A stretch of DNA of 64,000 nt. It comes from Chloroflexi bacterium CSP1-4. Its GTDB lineage: Bacteria; Chloroflexota; Limnocylindria; Limnocylindrales; CSP1-4. A program made the translations under genes and the position numbers. Under the pieces are notes generated by a model. The model ran no database searches. It saw nothing but the letters and a program-made list of their open reading frames with translations, and was not told the origin of the DNA. Below are positions 18,498 through 28,086 of the stretch, piece after piece. Each line of letters begins with the position of its first letter. The stretch's first letter is position 1. The stretch covers positions 1 through 64,000 of the forward strand of contig LDXM01000014.1 of the NCBI GenBank assembly GCA_001443375.1, given 5' to 3'.

Positions 18498-19361
18498 ATG
18501 CATCCGATCCTCGAGAAGACCGTCCTCTCCCCCACCGTCGCACGCTTCGTCGTCGCGGCGTCGCGCATCGCGGAGGTCCGCCAGCCGGGCCAGTTCGTGA
18601 TCGTGCGCCGCGGCCCCGGCGCGGAGCGCATCCCCCTGACCATCGCCGACGCTGATCCGGGCGCCGGCACGATCACCCTGGTCATCCAGGCCGTCGGCAA
18701 GACGACCAGCGACCTGTGTGAGCTGGAGGTCGGCGACGCCATCACCGACATCGCCGGCCCGCTGGGCAAGGCGACCGAACTGATCGAGGCGGGCCACGCC
18801 GTCTGCGTCGGCGGTGGCGTCGGGACGGCCGTCGTGCACCCGATCGCGCAAGGTCTGCACGAAGGCGGCGTGCGCGTCACCAGCGTCATCGGCGGGCGGT
18901 CCCGTGAATGGGTCATCTTCGAGGACGAGCTGCGCCGCTGGGGCGAGGTCGTCGCCTGCACCGACGACGGCAGCTACGGGCGAGCCGGGTTCGTCACCGA
19001 GGCGCTGCGCGACGTGCTCGACGCGGGGGGCATCGACGCGGTGTACGCGGTGGGGCCGGTGCCGATGATGAAGGCGGTCTCGGCGCTGACCCTCCCGTAC
19101 GGTGTCCCGACCACCGTCTCGCTCAACGCGATCATGGTGGACGGCACCGGGATGTGCGGCGGCTGCCGCGTCACGGTGGGCGGAGAGACCGTCTACGCGT
19201 GCGTGGACGGCCCGGAGTTCGACGGGCACAGGGTGGACTTCGGGATGCTCGCCGACCGCCTGGCCACGTACCGCAGCTTCGAGCAGGAGGCCCTCGCCAA
19301 GCGCGGCCCCTGCATGCTGAACACCCTCGCGGCCGGCGCTCCGGCAGAGGCCTCCCGGTGA
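18498..19361 (+). CDS. Sulfide dehydrogenase/NfnA-type FAD and [2Fe-2S] subunit (DHOD electron-transfer family)
   Basis: 287 residues. RIPLTIADADP binds FAD, CVGGGVGTAVVHPIA binds the pyridine nucleotide, and the C-terminal DGTGMCGGCRVTVGG...YACVDGPEFDGH supplies the [2Fe-2S] ligands. This is the NfnA/SudB family signature, distinct from true PyrK. It pairs with the GltD-like gene downstream through a GTGA overlap. Together they would form a transhydrogenase that links NADH, NADPH and ferredoxin, or a polysulfide reductase. ATG 18498 matches the family N-terminus. An in-frame GTG at 18453 lies 5 bases after a TACTCT box and could be a leaderless alternative. Confidence 0.85.
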   Translation: MHPILEKTVLSPTVARFVVAASRIAEVRQPGQFVIVRRGPGAERIPLTIADADPGAGTITLVIQAVGKTTSDLCELEVGDAITDIAGPLGKATELIEAGHAVCVGGGVGTAVVHPIAQGLHEGGVRVTSVIGGRSREWVIFEDELRRWGEVVACTDDGSYGRAGFVTEALRDVLDAGGIDAVYAVGPVPMMKAVSALTLPYGVPTTVSLNAIMVDGTGMCGGCRVTVGGETVYACVDGPEFDGHRVDFGMLADRLATYRSFEQEALAKRGPCMLNTLAAGAPAEASR

Positions 19362-20851
19362 GCGAGCGACCGAAGCTCAAGCCGCGTGAGCGCATGGCCA
19401 TCGACCGCTACGCCATGCCCGAACGGGTGCCGGATGTGCGCGCGACGGACTTCCAGGAGGTCAACCTCGGCTACACGCACCTGCTGGCCGCGGCGGAGGC
19501 GGAACGCTGCCTGCAGTGCAAGAACCCGGTGTGCATCGACGGGTGCCCGGTGCGGGTGAACATCCCGCGCTTCATCGACCTGGTCGCGGAAGGGGATCTC
19601 CGCGGCGCCGCGGAATCCCTGCTCGACGACAACGCGCTGCCCTGCGTCACCGGCCGTGTCTGCCCCCAGGAGACGCAGTGCGAGGGCAAGTGCCTGCGCG
19701 GCATCAAGGGCAAGCCCGTCGCCATCGGCGCCCTCGAGCGTTACGTGGCCGACTGGGCCATGCAGCATGCCGAGGAGCTGCCGCACACGGTGCACGCGCC
19801 CAGCGGGCGGCGCGTGGCCATCGTGGGCAGCGGCCCGGCGGGGCTCACGGCCGCCGGCGAGCTGGTCAAGTCGGGCCACCAGGTGACCATCTTCGAGGCG
19901 TTCCACGCGCCGGGCGGTGTGCTCATCTACGGCATCCCGGAGTTCCGCCTGCCCAAGGACATCGTCCAGGCGGAGGTGGACCGGCTCAAGGCGGCCGGCG
20001 TGGAGATCGAGGTCAACGCGATCATCGGCAAGACCTGGACGCTGCGCGAGCTGCGCGCCCGCTACGACGCGGTCTTCCTGGCGGTCGGCGCGGGACTGCC
20101 GGTCTTCATGGGCGTGCCCGGCGAGAACCTCAAGGGCGTCTACTCGGCCAACGAGTACCTGACCCGGGTGAACCTCATGGGCGCCTTTCGCGAGGGCGCC
20201 GACACGCCGGTGCTTCACGGCCACCGGGTCGCCGTGGTGGGCGGCGGGAACGTGGCCATCGACGCGGTGCGAACGGCCCGCCGGCTGGGTGCCGACGAGG
20301 CGATCATCGTCTACCGCCGCGGCCACGAGGAGCTGCCGGCGCGGCGGGAGGAGGTCCACCACGCCGAGCAGGAGGGTATCCGCTTCGAGTTCCAGGTGGC
20401 GCCGGTGGAGGTCCTGGGCGACGAGGGGGGCTGGGTGACAGGCCTGCGCTGCGTACGCATGGCGCTGGGCGAGCCCGACGAGTCCGGCCGAGCCCGCCCC
20501 GAGCCGATCCCCGGTTCCGAGTTCGTCATCGACTGCGAGATGGTGGTGGTGGCCATCGGCACCCGCAGCAACCCCCTGCTCACCAGGAGCGAGCCCGACC
20601 TGGCGCTCAACAAGTGGGGTTACATCGTGATCGACGAGGAGGGCATGACCAGCCTCCCCGGCGTCTTCGCCGGCGGTGACATCGTGCGCGGCGCGGCCAC
20701 CGTCATCCTGGCCATGGGCGACGGCAAGCGCTCCGCCCACGCCATCGGGCGCTACCTCGACCGCGTGGCCGAGCTCAGCGCGACGGCGGTTTCGGCCGGG
20801 ACCACGTCCGGAACGGCCCCCAGCCCAGCAGCGCCGCCGGCGCAAGCGTGA
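19358..20851 (+). CDS. NfnB/SudA-type (glutamate synthase small subunit-like) flavoprotein
   Basis: 497 residues from GTG 19358. Two N-terminal 4Fe-4S ligand groups appear (CLQCKNPVCIDGCPV and CVTGRVCPQETQCEGKC). Two Rossmann nucleotide sites follow, for FAD (VAIVGSGPAGLTAA) and NADPH (VAVVGGGNVAIDAVRTA), and the FAD-closing motif GVFAGGDIVRGAATVI comes last. No large glutamate synthase gene is present, and the partner is NfnA-like, so an NADPH:ferredoxin transhydrogenase role is favoured over glutamate synthesis. Its 3' end overlaps the convergent glycosyltransferase gene by 77 bases. Confidence 0.87.
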   Translation: MSERPKLKPRERMAIDRYAMPERVPDVRATDFQEVNLGYTHLLAAAEAERCLQCKNPVCIDGCPVRVNIPRFIDLVAEGDLRGAAESLLDDNALPCVTGRVCPQETQCEGKCLRGIKGKPVAIGALERYVADWAMQHAEELPHTVHAPSGRRVAIVGSGPAGLTAAGELVKSGHQVTIFEAFHAPGGVLIYGIPEFRLPKDIVQAEVDRLKAAGVEIEVNAIIGKTWTLRELRARYDAVFLAVGAGLPVFMGVPGENLKGVYSANEYLTRVNLMGAFREGADTPVLHGHRVAVVGGGNVAIDAVRTARRLGADEAIIVYRRGHEELPARREEVHHAEQEGIRFEFQVAPVEVLGDEGGWVTGLRCVRMALGEPDESGRARPEPIPGSEFVIDCEMVVVAIGTRSNPLLTRSEPDLALNKWGYIVIDEEGMTSLPGVFAGGDIVRGAATVILAMGDGKRSAHAIGRYLDRVAELSATAVSAGTTSGTAPSPAAPPAQA

Positions 20852-21935
20852 CGACGGCGACGAGCGGCACGAACCCCACGAACCCGCCCAGCGGCCAGAG
20901 GAGCGCCAGCCCGTAGGCGACGGCGAGCAGCCAGCGATCCTGCCACGGCCAGCCGCGCGCGGCAGCCCCGGCCGTGAACACCGCCAGCGCGGGCAGCAGC
21001 AGCGTCGCGTCGTAGACCCAGGCGTGCGGGCTGATCACGAGCCCGACCGAGGTCGCCAACGCGACCGCCCGCTCCGGGGGCCAGGCGCGCAGCGCGGGCA
21101 GGCAGGCCAGCACGACGAAACCGCCGGCAACGTAGCCGAGCGCGGTGAGCCAGGGCACCCCGATCACGAGTTCCAGCCTCGTCCCGAGGGCGGGCAGCGA
21201 GACGGCCTGCCAGCCGTTGACCGCGAAATCGGGGGCCGTGTAGGCGCGGATCGTGGCGAGCCAGTCCGCCGGCCAACCCCAGGCGCCACCGGTCGCGAGC
21301 GCGCCGAGGAGATAGTGGAGGCCGACGAGCCCGGCAACGACCGCGAGCCCCCGCCACAGCCCGCGCCAGGCCAGCAACCCGGCCTGCGGCGCGGCCAGCT
21401 GCGGCTTGAAGGCCAGCGCGCCCACGAGCACGCCCGGCAGCCACCCACGGCCGCGCGCCAGCGCCCACGCCGCGAGCACCACGAGCAGCAGCGCCAGCCC
21501 GGTGCTCTGGCCGCTGATCACGCCGGCCGACGCGGGCGCCCAGGCGAAGACGCCGGCCAGCGCCCAGCGCCGCGGGATCCCGAACAGGGGCCCGCCGATC
21601 CAGGCCGCCAGGGCCAGCGTTCCGGCTTCGAGCGCGACGTGGAGCATGGCCGCCATGTCGTAGGGCAGCCAGGAGAAGGGCACGTAGAGCAGCGCCAGCC
21701 CGGCCGGGTAGACCCAGGGCGTGATCGGCAGGCCGTGCGCCTGCTGGTACGCGACGACGGCAGAGAGGCCGGTCAGCTCCGGCCTGAAGGCCAGGGAACC
21801 GGCGGCGTAGAAGGCGCTGAAGTCCAGCCAGCCACGCGGCCCGACGCCGAGCAGGGGCAGCCAGGCGGCGACGATGGCGGCGCCGAGCCAGAGCCGGACC
21901 CGGCGGGCCTCCCAGATCCCCCGCCAGCCGGGCAC
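20775..21935 (-). CDS. GT87-family (DUF2029) integral-membrane glycosyltransferase
   Basis: 386 residues with about nine or ten hydrophobic helices. [11 protein letters not shown] near residue 38 is the GT-C loop with the catalytic-type Asp, and [18 protein letters not shown] plus LAFKPQ match GT87 polyprenyl-phosphate mannosyl/arabinosyltransferases. The substrate is unknown. It starts 7 bases after the glyQS stop, so it shares that transcript. The last 77 bases overlap the convergent flavoprotein gene. Confidence 0.78.
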   Translation of the reverse strand: MPGWRGIWEARRVRLWLGAAIVAAWLPLLGVGPRGWLDFSAFYAAGSLAFRPELTGLSAVVAYQQAHGLPITPWVYPAGLALLYVPFSWLPYDMAAMLHVALEAGTLALAAWIGGPLFGIPRRWALAGVFAWAPASAGVISGQSTGLALLLVVLAAWALARGRGWLPGVLVGALAFKPQLAAPQAGLLAWRGLWRGLAVVAGLVGLHYLLGALATGGAWGWPADWLATIRAYTAPDFAVNGWQAVSLPALGTRLELVIGVPWLTALGYVAGGFVVLACLPALRAWPPERAVALATSVGLVISPHAWVYDATLLLPALAVFTAGAAARGWPWQDRWLLAVAYGLALLWPLGGFVGFVPLVAVVTLAPAALLGWGPFRTWSRPKPPSR

Positions 21936-21942
21936 CGGGCGA

Positions 21943-23380
21943 TCAGCCCCGGGCGGCTTCGAGCCGGTCGAGCACGACCCGCTTCACCTGGTCGGCGCTG
22001 ACGCGGTCCTGCGTCATCGAGTCGCGGTCGCGGATGGTCACCGCCCCGTCCTCGAGCGAGTCCACGTCCACGGTCACGCACCATGGCGTGCCGATCTCGT
22101 CCTGGCGACGGTAGAGCTTGCCGATGGAGGCCGTGTCGTCGTACACGGCCATCACGTCGCGCTTGAGGTCGGCCACGATGCGCCCGCACATCTCGACGAT
22201 CTCGGGCCGCTTCTTCAGCAACGGCAGCACGGCCACCTTGTACGGCGCCAGCTCCGGGTGGAGGGCCAGGCAGACGCGGGTCTCGCCCCTGACCTCCTCC
22301 TCCCGGTAGGCGTCGATGAGGAAGGTGAAGGCGGCCCGGTCGGCGCCCGCGGAGGTCTCGATGATCCAGGGCAGGAGGTGCTCCTCGGTCGCCGGATCGA
22401 AGTACTCCAGGTTCTCGCCGGACGACCGGGCGTGGTTCCCGAGGTCGAAGTCGCCGCGGTTGTGGACGCCCTCCAGCTCCTTCCAGCCGAAGGGGAAGCG
22501 GTACTCGATGTCCACCGCCTTCCGCGCGTAGTGGGCCAGCTCGGCCGGTCGATGCTCCCGGGTTCGCAGCCGCACGGGCGCCACACCGAACTGCTCGTAC
22601 CACGCCCTGCGGCGTGGGAGCCACTCGTCGAAGTGCGCCGCGGCGCCCTCCGGGCGGACGAAGTACTGCATCTCCATCTGCTCGAACTCGCGCATGCGGA
22701 AGACGAAGTTGCCCGGGCTTCTCGTTGCGAAAGGCCTTGCCGACCTGGGCGATGCCGAAGGGCAGCTTCTTGCGGCTCGAAGCCTGGACGTTCTTGAAGT
22801 TGACGAAGATGCCCTGGGCCGTCTCCGGGCGGAGGTAGACGATCGCCGCCTCGTCCTCGACCGGGCCGAGGAACGTCTTGAGCATCAGGTTGAAGCGACG
22901 CGGCGGAGAGAGCGGCCCCTGGTCCACCGGGCACGTCAGCCCGAGCCGTTGGATCACGCCGGGGTCGATGGCCTCGGCCGGGGAGAGGTCCTCGGCGCCC
23001 GGGAGTTCGTCCACCCGGAAGCGGCGGTGGCACGTCCCGCACTCGACCAGCGGGTCGCTGAACTCGGCGACGTGGCCCGAGGTGACCCACACCTGGGGGG
23101 CCATGAGGATGCCCGCGTCGAGTCCCACGATGTCGTCGCGCTGCTGGACCATCGAGCGCCACCACGCCCGCTTGACGTTGTTCTTCAGCTCGACGCCCAA
23201 CGGCCCGTAGTCCCACACGGCGTTGATGCCGCCATAGATCTCCGACGAGGGAAAGATGAAGCCGCGCCGCTTGGAGAGCGAGACGATGGTCTCGAGGTTG
23301 GCGATGGCGGGCGCGACGTCGGCGGTCTGTTCGATCACGGGCGGACGGGCACTCCGGCTGCGGGATGCTGGGCCGCCCAT
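21943..23380 (-). CDS. glyQS: Glycyl-tRNA synthetase (single-chain, class II), interrupted by a frameshift
   Basis: The first frame from 23380 carries the family N-terminus ([30 protein letters not shown]), a Cys-rich zinc insertion (ECGTCHRRF) and motif 2 up to GKAFRNE. The frame changes at + strand 22719/22720, where adding two bases restores the usual EISPGNF. The second frame gives [12 protein letters not shown], the motif-3 region and the anticodon-binding domain to 21943. Joined length is about 478 residues, normal for the alpha2 enzyme. It charges tRNA-Gly. The family N-terminus also fits a start at GTG 23338, which has GGAG upstream. An essential enzyme is unlikely to be broken, so a 2-base assembly error is probable. 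Confidence 0.88.
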
Positions 23381-23401
23381 TCTCGCATGGAGCGTGCCCC
23401 G

Positions 23402-24166
23402 TCAGGGGACGTGGCGAACCTCGTCGAGGAAGGCCAACGATCTTGCCTCACGCTCCAGCACATGGCGCATGTAGCGCCGCATGGCGGCCTCGACCTCGGC
23501 CTCCGTGGCGGCCGAGAGCCGCAGGGCCGCCAGCGCCTCGATGTCCAGCCGCCGGTAGGCGCGCAGCACCTTGAGGGCGTTGAGCGAGAGCTCGACCCAT
23601 TCGCCGGGCGGGTTCGGGTGCCGTGGGCAGAGCACGCCGCCGAGCCCCGGTGCCCACCGGAAGGCGTCGGTCTCCTCCAGGACGCGGTCGCACTCGACAC
23701 AGCGCTCGACCTCGGGCCGGACGCCCAGCGCGTCGGCCAGGCCGGTCTCGAACCAGCGCGCCACGCGCCCCGGCGCCATGCCGTCGTCGAGCAGCTGGAA
23801 GGCCCGCCGCAGCAGGGCGTAGATGGTGTAGGCGGGCGCATGCTCCTCGGTCGCCCGCTCGGCCATCTCCCCGATGTACCAGGCCGTGGCCGCCGACTCG
23901 AGGCGGTCGCGGAGGTTCAGCCAGGCCTCCGACACGCTGGCTGACGTCACGACGTCGAAGGTGCGCCCGCGGGCCAGGACCAGCTGCAGTTCGGCGAACG
24001 GCTCGAGGCTCCCGCCGAGCCGGCTCTTCTGGCGCCGCACGCCCTTGGCGATGACGCGCAGCTTGCCGTCGTGCGGGGTGAGGAGCGTCAGCACGCGGTC
24101 CGCCTCGCCCAGCTCGAAGCGGCTCAGGACGATGGCGGCCGTCTGGTAGACGCGCGGGGCGGGCAC
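23402..24166 (-). CDS. recO: DNA repair protein RecO
   Basis: 254 residues from GTG 24166, the usual RecO length. The N-terminal OB-fold begins RVYQTAAIVLSRFELGEADRV and includes LRVIAKGVRRQKSRLGGSLEPF. A zinc site is formed by CVECD and the later LCPRH. RecO loads RecA onto gapped DNA with RecR. A TACGCT box ends 7 bases before the GTG with no ribosome-binding site, so the mRNA may be leaderless. It diverges from the polyprenyl synthase gene (84-base spacer). Confidence 0.92.
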   Translation of the reverse strand: MPAPRVYQTAAIVLSRFELGEADRVLTLLTPHDGKLRVIAKGVRRQKSRLGGSLEPFAELQLVLARGRTFDVVTSASVSEAWLNLRDRLESAATAWYIGEMAERATEEHAPAYTIYALLRRAFQLLDDGMAPGRVARWFETGLADALGVRPEVERCVECDRVLEETDAFRWAPGLGGVLCPRHPNPPGEWVELSLNALKVLRAYRRLDIEALAALRLSAATEAEVEAAMRRYMRHVLEREARSLAFLDEVRHVP

Positions 24167-24173
24167 GTACGCC

Positions 24174-24179
24174 AGCGTA
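24174..24179 (-). promoter_or_regulatory. Putative -10 box, leaderless start of recO
   Basis: TACGCT on the minus strand ends 7 bases before GTG 24166. There is no Shine-Dalgarno in between. Confidence 0.35.
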
Positions 24180-24238
24180 CCCCAGCCGCACGCGGCACCG
24201 GACGCTCCGTTTCTGGCGGCAAACGTGCTGGACGCTGG

Positions 24239-24244
24239 TATCCT
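24239..24244 (+). promoter_or_regulatory. Putative -10 box, leaderless start of the polyprenyl synthase gene
   Basis: TATCCT ends 6 bases before GTG 24251, again without a ribosome-binding site, mirroring the divergent recO start. Confidence 0.38.
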
Positions 24245-24250
24245 GTTGCG

Positions 24251-25270
24251 GTGCTGACCACGGCGGACCTGCAGGCGCTCATCGCCGACACCGAGGCGGA
24301 GATCCTCCGCCTCATCGACGCGGCCGAGGATGAGGCCACGCGGCCGATGTACCAGCAGATGCGCTACCACCTCGGCCTCGACGGCGCCGACGGCGTCAGC
24401 GGCAAGCGGCTCCGACCACTCCTGGGCCTGCTCGCCTACCAGTCGCTGACCGGGCGCCACGAGCCGGCTCTCCCCGGCGCCGCAGCCGTCGAGCTGGGCC
24501 ACAACTTCAGCCTCGTGCACGACGACATCGAGGATTCGGGCACGGAGCGCCGCCATCGGGCCGCCCTGTGGACCATCGCCGGGGTCGCTCAGGCCATCAA
24601 CACCGGCGACGCTCTCTTCGTCCTCTCACGCCTGGCGCTGCACCGGCTGACCGAGCTCGGCTTCAGCGATGCGAAGGTGCTGGCGTTGATGCGCCTCTAC
24701 GACGAGACCTGCCTGGCCCTGTGCGAGGGCCAGTTCATCGACATCTGGACCTCCGAGCACGACGGCTCGGGTTCGGTCGAGCTCTACTTCGACATGATCG
24801 GGCGCAAGACCGCCGCGCTCATCGCCGGCTCCGTCCAGGCCGGTGCCATGCTGGCCACGGACGACGCGGCGGTCATCGAGGCCTACCGCGCCTTCGGCTG
24901 GGCGCTGGGCATCGCCTTCCAGCTCAACGACGACCTGCTGGGCATCTGGGGCGAGGAGACGGCCACCGGCAAGGAGCCGTCGGACCTCGCCGCGCACAAG
25001 AAGACGCTGCCGATCCTCTACGCCCTCGAGCGCGCCGGGCCCGAGGACCGCGAGCGGCTGGCGGCCATCATCGCCCTGCCGGCGCCGACCGACCCGGAAG
25101 TCGCCGAGGCCCGCGCCATCCTCGAGCGTTCGGGCGCCCGGGACTACACGCGCGACGAGGCCCGGCGCTACCGCGACGAGGCCGTCCGGCAGCTGGCCCT
25201 CACCGGCGCCGTGGACGACTTCGCGCAGGCGCGACTCCGGGACATCATCGTCTCCGCCATCAGCGCGTAG
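24251..25270 (+). CDS. Trans-isoprenyl (polyprenyl) diphosphate synthase
   Basis: 339 residues from GTG 24251. The first Asp-rich motif is HDDIEDSGTERR (residues 90-101), with KRLRP before it for diphosphate binding. The second is FQLNDDLLGIWGEETATGK. These identify the chain-elongating isoprenoid synthases (geranylgeranyl to nonaprenyl). Product length cannot be fixed, though quinone side chains are a reasonable guess given the menaquinone-linked genes here. It ends 17 bases before the convergent CNNM gene. Confidence 0.9.
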   Translation: MLTTADLQALIADTEAEILRLIDAAEDEATRPMYQQMRYHLGLDGADGVSGKRLRPLLGLLAYQSLTGRHEPALPGAAAVELGHNFSLVHDDIEDSGTERRHRAALWTIAGVAQAINTGDALFVLSRLALHRLTELGFSDAKVLALMRLYDETCLALCEGQFIDIWTSEHDGSGSVELYFDMIGRKTAALIAGSVQAGAMLATDDAAVIEAYRAFGWALGIAFQLNDDLLGIWGEETATGKEPSDLAAHKKTLPILYALERAGPEDRERLAAIIALPAPTDPEVAEARAILERSGARDYTRDEARRYRDEAVRQLALTGAVDDFAQARLRDIIVSAISA

Positions 25271-25287
25271 CGGGGCGCCGAGCTCGC

Positions 25288-26622
25288 CTACGCCTCGTCC
25301 TGGTGGGCCGGCGGCTCCGGCTCTCGTCGCGTCCGCACCGCCAGCACCTTGCCCACCCTCCGCCCGTCGGTGGACTCGACGGTCAGCGTGACGCCCATGA
25401 GCTCCACCCGGTCGCCGACGTGGGGGATGCCGCCGACGTGGTGGTAGACGAGGCCGCCGACCGTGTCGTACTCCTCGGCGTCCTCCTCGTCGAGGGTCAC
25501 GTCGAAGAGCTCGACGAGCTCGTCCACGTCGGCCCGGCCGTCCACGCGCGCCTCGTCGTCGGAGAGGCGCACGACCATCGGCTCCTCCACGTCGTACTCG
25601 TCCTGGATCTCGCCCACGATCTCCTCGAGCAGGTCCTCGATGGTCACCAGCCCCGCCGTGCCCCCGTACTCGTCGAGCACGATGGCGATGTGGACGCGCC
25701 GGCGCTGCAGCTCGTGCAGGAGGTCGTCCACGCTCAGCGACTCGGGCACGAAGAGCGGTGGGCGCAGCAGCGTGCGGATCTCCGGCGGCTCCTCGGTCCC
25801 CTTGAGGTAGCGCAGCAGGTCCTTGGCGTAGAGCAGGCCGACGATGTTGTCGATCGACCGCTCGAAGACGGGCATGCGCGAGTGGCCGTCGCGGATGATG
25901 GCGTCCACGACGTCGCCGAAGGTGGCCGTCACGGGCACGGCCACGATGTCGGTGCGCGGCACCATGACCTCGTGGATGCGACTCTCGCCCAGCTCCATGA
26001 CGGCGCTGATCATCTGCTCCTCCTCGGCCTCGAGAACGCCCTGCTCGCCGCCGCGCTCGACGAGGAGCTTCAGCTCCTGCGTGGTGATCGCGTCGGCCGC
26101 GCGCACGTCGCGCACGCCGAGGAGCCGGTTGACCGCGTTCGTGACGCGCGTCAGCAGCCAGACCGCCGGGCCGAGCAGCCGCCCGATCACGTCCACGAGC
26201 GGGGAGAGGGCGAGCGCATAGCGCTCGGCGTGGGCCAGGGCCAGGGTCTTCGGCACGAGCTCGCCGAAGACGATGGTGAAGAAGCTGACCAGCGCGGTGA
26301 CGATGAGCAGGGCCAGGAGGCCGGCGTAGGGTTCGAGCACCGCGATGTCGTCGAAGAAGTCCCGCAGCCCGACCGTGAGGCTGACCGCCGCGAAGGCCGA
26401 GGCGAAGAAGCCGACGAAGGTGATCCCCAGCTGGATGACGGCGAGGAAGCGGCCGGGCTGGGCGATCAGCCGACGCACGCGCCGCGCCGATCGGCTGCCC
26501 TCGTCCACGAGCTGCTCGATGCGCGTCCGGCGCACGGTGACCAGGGCGATCTCGGCCGCCACGAAGACCGCGTTGATCAGGATGAGGACGACGATGACGA
26601 GGATCTCGCCCAGCGTGCCCAT
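25288..26622 (-). CDS. CNNM/CorC-type transporter (DUF21, paired CBS, CorC_HlyC domains)
   Basis: 444 residues from ATG 26622. The DUF21 membrane domain (about residues 1-190) has three or four helices, including [16 protein letters not shown] and [20 protein letters not shown] pair (about 205-335) contains [11 protein letters not shown], and a C-terminal CorC_HlyC transporter-associated domain ends near residue 430. Relatives export Mg2+ or Na+/Mg2+, and old databases call them hemolysins. The start overlaps the glmU stop by one base. It ends the long minus-strand run. Confidence 0.88.
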   Translation of the reverse strand: MGTLGEILVIVVLILINAVFVAAEIALVTVRRTRIEQLVDEGSRSARRVRRLIAQPGRFLAVIQLGITFVGFFASAFAAVSLTVGLRDFFDDIAVLEPYAGLLALLIVTALVSFFTIVFGELVPKTLALAHAERYALALSPLVDVIGRLLGPAVWLLTRVTNAVNRLLGVRDVRAADAITTQELKLLVERGGEQGVLEAEEEQMISAVMELGESRIHEVMVPRTDIVAVPVTATFGDVVDAIIRDGHSRMPVFERSIDNIVGLLYAKDLLRYLKGTEEPPEIRTLLRPPLFVPESLSVDDLLHELQRRRVHIAIVLDEYGGTAGLVTIEDLLEEIVGEIQDEYDVEEPMVVRLSDDEARVDGRADVDELVELFDVTLDEEDAEEYDTVGGLVYHHVGGIPHVGDRVELMGVTLTVESTDGRRVGKVLAVRTRREPEPPAHQDEA

Positions 26623-28004
26623 CAGGCCTCCGGCCCTCCGGCCGGTTTCCGCTGGCGCTCGCGCACGCGGGCCGGCACGCCCACGGCCATCTTCCCCGGC
26701 GGCACGTCGTGGGTGACCACGGAGCCGGCGCCGGTGGCGGCCCCCTCGCCGATGGTCACCGGCGCCACGAGCATCGTGTCCGAGCCGATGAAGGCGCCGT
26801 CGCCGATGACCGTACGGTGCTTGCGCGTGCCGTCGTAGTTGGCGGTGATGGTGCCCGCGCCGATGTTCACGCCCGCGCCGACCTCGGCGTCGCCGATGTA
26901 GCTGAAGTGGTGCTGCTTGGTGCCCGGTCCGAGGCGGCTCTTCTTCACCTCGGCGTAGTTGCCCAGCTCGGCGCCGCGGCCGATGGAGGCGCCCGCGCGC
27001 AGGTGGGAGAAGGGCCCGATGGTCACCTCGTCCTCGACCTCGCACGACTCGAGCACGCTGGCACGGATCCGGCAGCGCTCGCCCACGACGCTGTCGCTGA
27101 TCTGGCTGCCGGCGCCGATGAGCGTCTCGGCGCCGATCCGCGTCCGGCCACGGAGGATGACGTTGGGCTCGATGACGACGTCCTGGCCGAGCTCGACCAC
27201 CGCGTCGATGAAGACGGTGGTGGGGTCCTGCATGGTCACGCCGGCCAGCAGGTGTCCCTCGAGGATGCGCCAGCGCAGGTCGGCCTCGGCGGTGGCGAGC
27301 TGGACGCGGTCGTTGATGCCGGCCAGCTCCATCTCGTCCTCGACCTCGAGCGCGGTGACCTTCCGGCCGTCGGAGCGGGCGAGGGCGACGAGGTCGGTCA
27401 GGTAGACCTCGCCGGAGGCCGGTGAAGGGCGCAGGTCGCCGATGCGGCCACGCAGCCACGCCGCGTCGAAGGCGTAGAGGCCGGCGTTCACCTCGCCGAT
27501 GCCGCGCTCGGCCTTCGTGGCGTCCTTCTCCTCGACGATGCGTGCGACGCCCCCCGCATCGCGCACGATCCGCCCGTACCCGCCCGCCTCTTCGGGGCGC
27601 ACGGTGGCCAGGCTGATCGCGGCACCGTCCCGGCGGCGCAGCTGCACCAGCGCCGCCACCGTCTCCGAGGTGAGGAGCGGCGTGTCGCCGCTGAGGACCA
27701 CGACCTCGGCCGCCGGCGCGTCCAGCGCGGCGAGAGCGGCCCCGACCGCATCGCCGGTGCCGCGCGGCTCGTCCTGCAGCGCCCACGCCACCTCGTCACC
27801 GAAGGCATCGCGCACGGCTGCCGTGGACGGCGAGGTGACGACGAGCGGCCGGGTCCCGGTCGCCGCACGTGCAGCGTCCACGACGTAGGCCAGCATCGGC
27901 CGGCCGCACAGGGGATGGAGCACCTTCGGCCGCCGCGAGCGCATGCGCGTTCCGAGGCCCGCGGCAAGGACGATGGCGACGGTGGACGGTTCGGGAGAGG
28001 TCAC
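26622..28004 (-). CDS. glmU: Bifunctional UDP-GlcNAc pyrophosphorylase / glucosamine-1-P N-acetyltransferase
   Basis: 460 residues from GTG 28004. The uridylyltransferase half opens with VLAAGLGTRMRSRRPKVLHPL. The acetyltransferase half is a left-handed beta-helix with HHFSYIGDAEVGAGVNIGAGT, where the histidine region binds acetyl-CoA and substrate. It makes UDP-GlcNAc from glucosamine-1-phosphate, the product of GlmM encoded further upstream on the same strand. An 82-base gap separates it from ridA, longer than most gaps here, so a separate promoter is possible. Confidence 0.94.
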   Translation of the reverse strand: MTSPEPSTVAIVLAAGLGTRMRSRRPKVLHPLCGRPMLAYVVDAARAATGTRPLVVTSPSTAAVRDAFGDEVAWALQDEPRGTGDAVGAALAALDAPAAEVVVLSGDTPLLTSETVAALVQLRRRDGAAISLATVRPEEAGGYGRIVRDAGGVARIVEEKDATKAERGIGEVNAGLYAFDAAWLRGRIGDLRPSPASGEVYLTDLVALARSDGRKVTALEVEDEMELAGINDRVQLATAEADLRWRILEGHLLAGVTMQDPTTVFIDAVVELGQDVVIEPNVILRGRTRIGAETLIGAGSQISDSVVGERCRIRASVLESCEVEDEVTIGPFSHLRAGASIGRGAELGNYAEVKKSRLGPGTKQHHFSYIGDAEVGAGVNIGAGTITANYDGTRKHRTVIGDGAFIGSDTMLVAPVTIGEGAATGAGSVVTHDVPPGKMAVGVPARVRERQRKPAGGPEA

Positions 28005-28086
28005 CGCGGCCGGGCCTCGCCGCTGGGCGATGGAGGGGTGCTGGGCATCAGGTGTGCGGGAATGTTCGGCGCTCGTGGGCGGGGTG

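Noticed and set aside
19358..20851. Glutamate synthase small subunit GltD
   Set aside because: The sequence family overlaps, but no large subunit is present and the coupled partner is NfnA/SudB-like.
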